The notes under the pieces are model-generated. The model saw only the letters and a program-made list of their open reading frames with translations, did not search any database and was not told the DNA's origin. Below, piece by piece: positions 30,182 to 30,516 of a DNA stretch of 30,516 nt. Position 1 is the stretch's first letter; each line of letters opens with the position of its first letter. The stretch is from Mycoplasma sp. CAG:611 (lineage in GTDB: Bacteria > Bacillota_I > Bacilli_A > RF39 > UBA660). The DNA is taken from positions 9,012 through 39,527 of the forward strand of contig HF999778.1 in NCBI GenBank assembly GCA_000434175.1. Direction: 5' to 3'. The position numbers were made by a program, and so were the translations under genes.

Positions 30182-30516
30182 AATTAGATCATCTGTTTTT
30201 TGTAAATATAAAAGTAAATCATTTACTTTTTTTGTTTTAATAAATTCATTATCTTTTGTTAAATCTAATTTATCAGGTATACTTAAACTAATAAATAATA
30301 ATTTTCTTTCTTCATTATGAAGTGGATATTTACTTTCATATAGTTTAAATAAATTAGTAAAATCTACATCATTATAGTTTTTTTTATAAAACTTTATTAA
30401 ATCATAAACAGGTATATCAAACTTAGCATTATCCCAACTTATTAAATAACTATTTTCATTTCTTAATAAATGAGATAAATCTATATTATTATGTATTAAC
30501 GATACTCTTTTTTTAA
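30161..30516 (-). CDS. APH/CotS-like kinase-fold protein, C-terminal part (cut by window edge)
   Basis: About 118 codons are visible; the frame is open to the end of the window. It reads RVSLIHNNIDLSHLLRNENS, YLISWDNAKFDIPVYDLIKF and YKKNYNDVDFTNLFKLYESK, then a helical tail ending QYNSN. This has the order of the catalytic loop, metal loop and helix of aminoglycoside/choline-kinase-like and spore-coat CotS-type proteins. The canonical HGDxxxxN reads HNNIDLSH and the usual D before the W is Ser, so catalytic Asp and Asn are missing and it may be a pseudokinase. The stop at 30161-30163 overlaps the end of the convergent small gene by about 20 nt. Confidence 0.6.
   Translation of the reverse strand, partial: KKRVSLIHNNIDLSHLLRNENSYLISWDNAKFDIPVYDLIKFYKKNYNDVDFTNLFKLYESKYPLHNEERKLLFISLSIPDKLDLTKDNEFIKTKKVNDLLLYLQKTDDLILQYNSN
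30210..30233 (+). terminator. Terminator of the 29966 gene
   Basis: AAAAGTAAA, loop TCA, TTTACTTTT and further T residues. It lies inside the 3' coding part of the convergent kinase-like gene. Confidence 0.7.

Noticed and set aside
1..30516. tRNA genes, rRNA, CRISPR arrays, insertion sequences
   Set aside because: All intergenic gaps were read on both strands; none holds a cloverleaf with conserved T-loop, direct-repeat array or transposase-like frame.

Overview
The window is very AT-rich, and the gene families and gene order point to a low-GC Bacillota of the Bacilli type, probably a host-associated, still uncultured lineage. The evidence is the Bacillus-like blocks dnaB-(dnaI)-thrS and ireB-ruvX-DUF1292-mltG-trmR-trhP1-trhP2-greA, a T-box leader, AGGAGG-type ribosome binding sites and many TTG/GTG starts. 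Placement below class level is inference. Intergenic space is small, and stop codons commonly lie inside the terminator stems.

Layout. 1-970: 3' part of glmM. 970-4300 (-): a T-box-controlled operon of an unrecognised 180-aa protein, threonyl-tRNA synthetase without a TGS domain, and an anchored DUF4097-like protein. 4340-4485 (+): a possible short RNA with its own promoter and terminator. 4475-5712 (-): RNHCP protein and helicase loader DnaI. 5827-6237 (+): small lipoprotein. 6256-8793 (-): DnaB and a Y-family polymerase. 8867-14135 (-): greA and a seven-gene operon for phospho-signalling (IreB), RNA processing (RuvX), peptidoglycan cleavage (MltG) and tRNA wobble-uridine methoxylation (TrhP2, TrhP1, TrmR). 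14245-14834 (-): a broken DUF1016/PDDEXK gene carrying a GC-rich perfect hairpin. 15035-16783 (-): membrane-anchored BIG2 protein. 16907-17272 (+): HIT protein. 17313-17540 (-): two micro-ORFs resembling YjcZ-type small membrane proteins. 17680-18693 (+): PrsA. Then recX (-), a DUF4282-like protein (+), rpoZ (-), patatin phospholipase (-), a CotD-like Cys/His-rich protein (-), a ZIP transporter (+), an ABC exporter (-), ffh (-), PAP2 phosphatase and RNase III (-), then yidD, a degenerate ZnuA-like lipoprotein and an unknown protein as one + operon. 29454-29838 (-) is a second broken gene, 29966-30181 (+) a small Cys-rich membrane protein, and the right edge holds the C-terminal part of an APH/CotS-like kinase-fold protein (-).

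Most of the window is housekeeping: replication start, translation, secretion and RNA processing. The most unusual signal is a set of three short genes (YjcZ-like micro-ORFs, CotD-like protein, small Cys-rich membrane protein) that each have the same spaced element upstream, AC-N16-CATA-N3-TA, the form known for the mother-cell sporulation factor SigK. This hints at a late-sporulation or coat regulon in this lineage. No tRNA, rRNA, CRISPR array or insertion sequence was seen.
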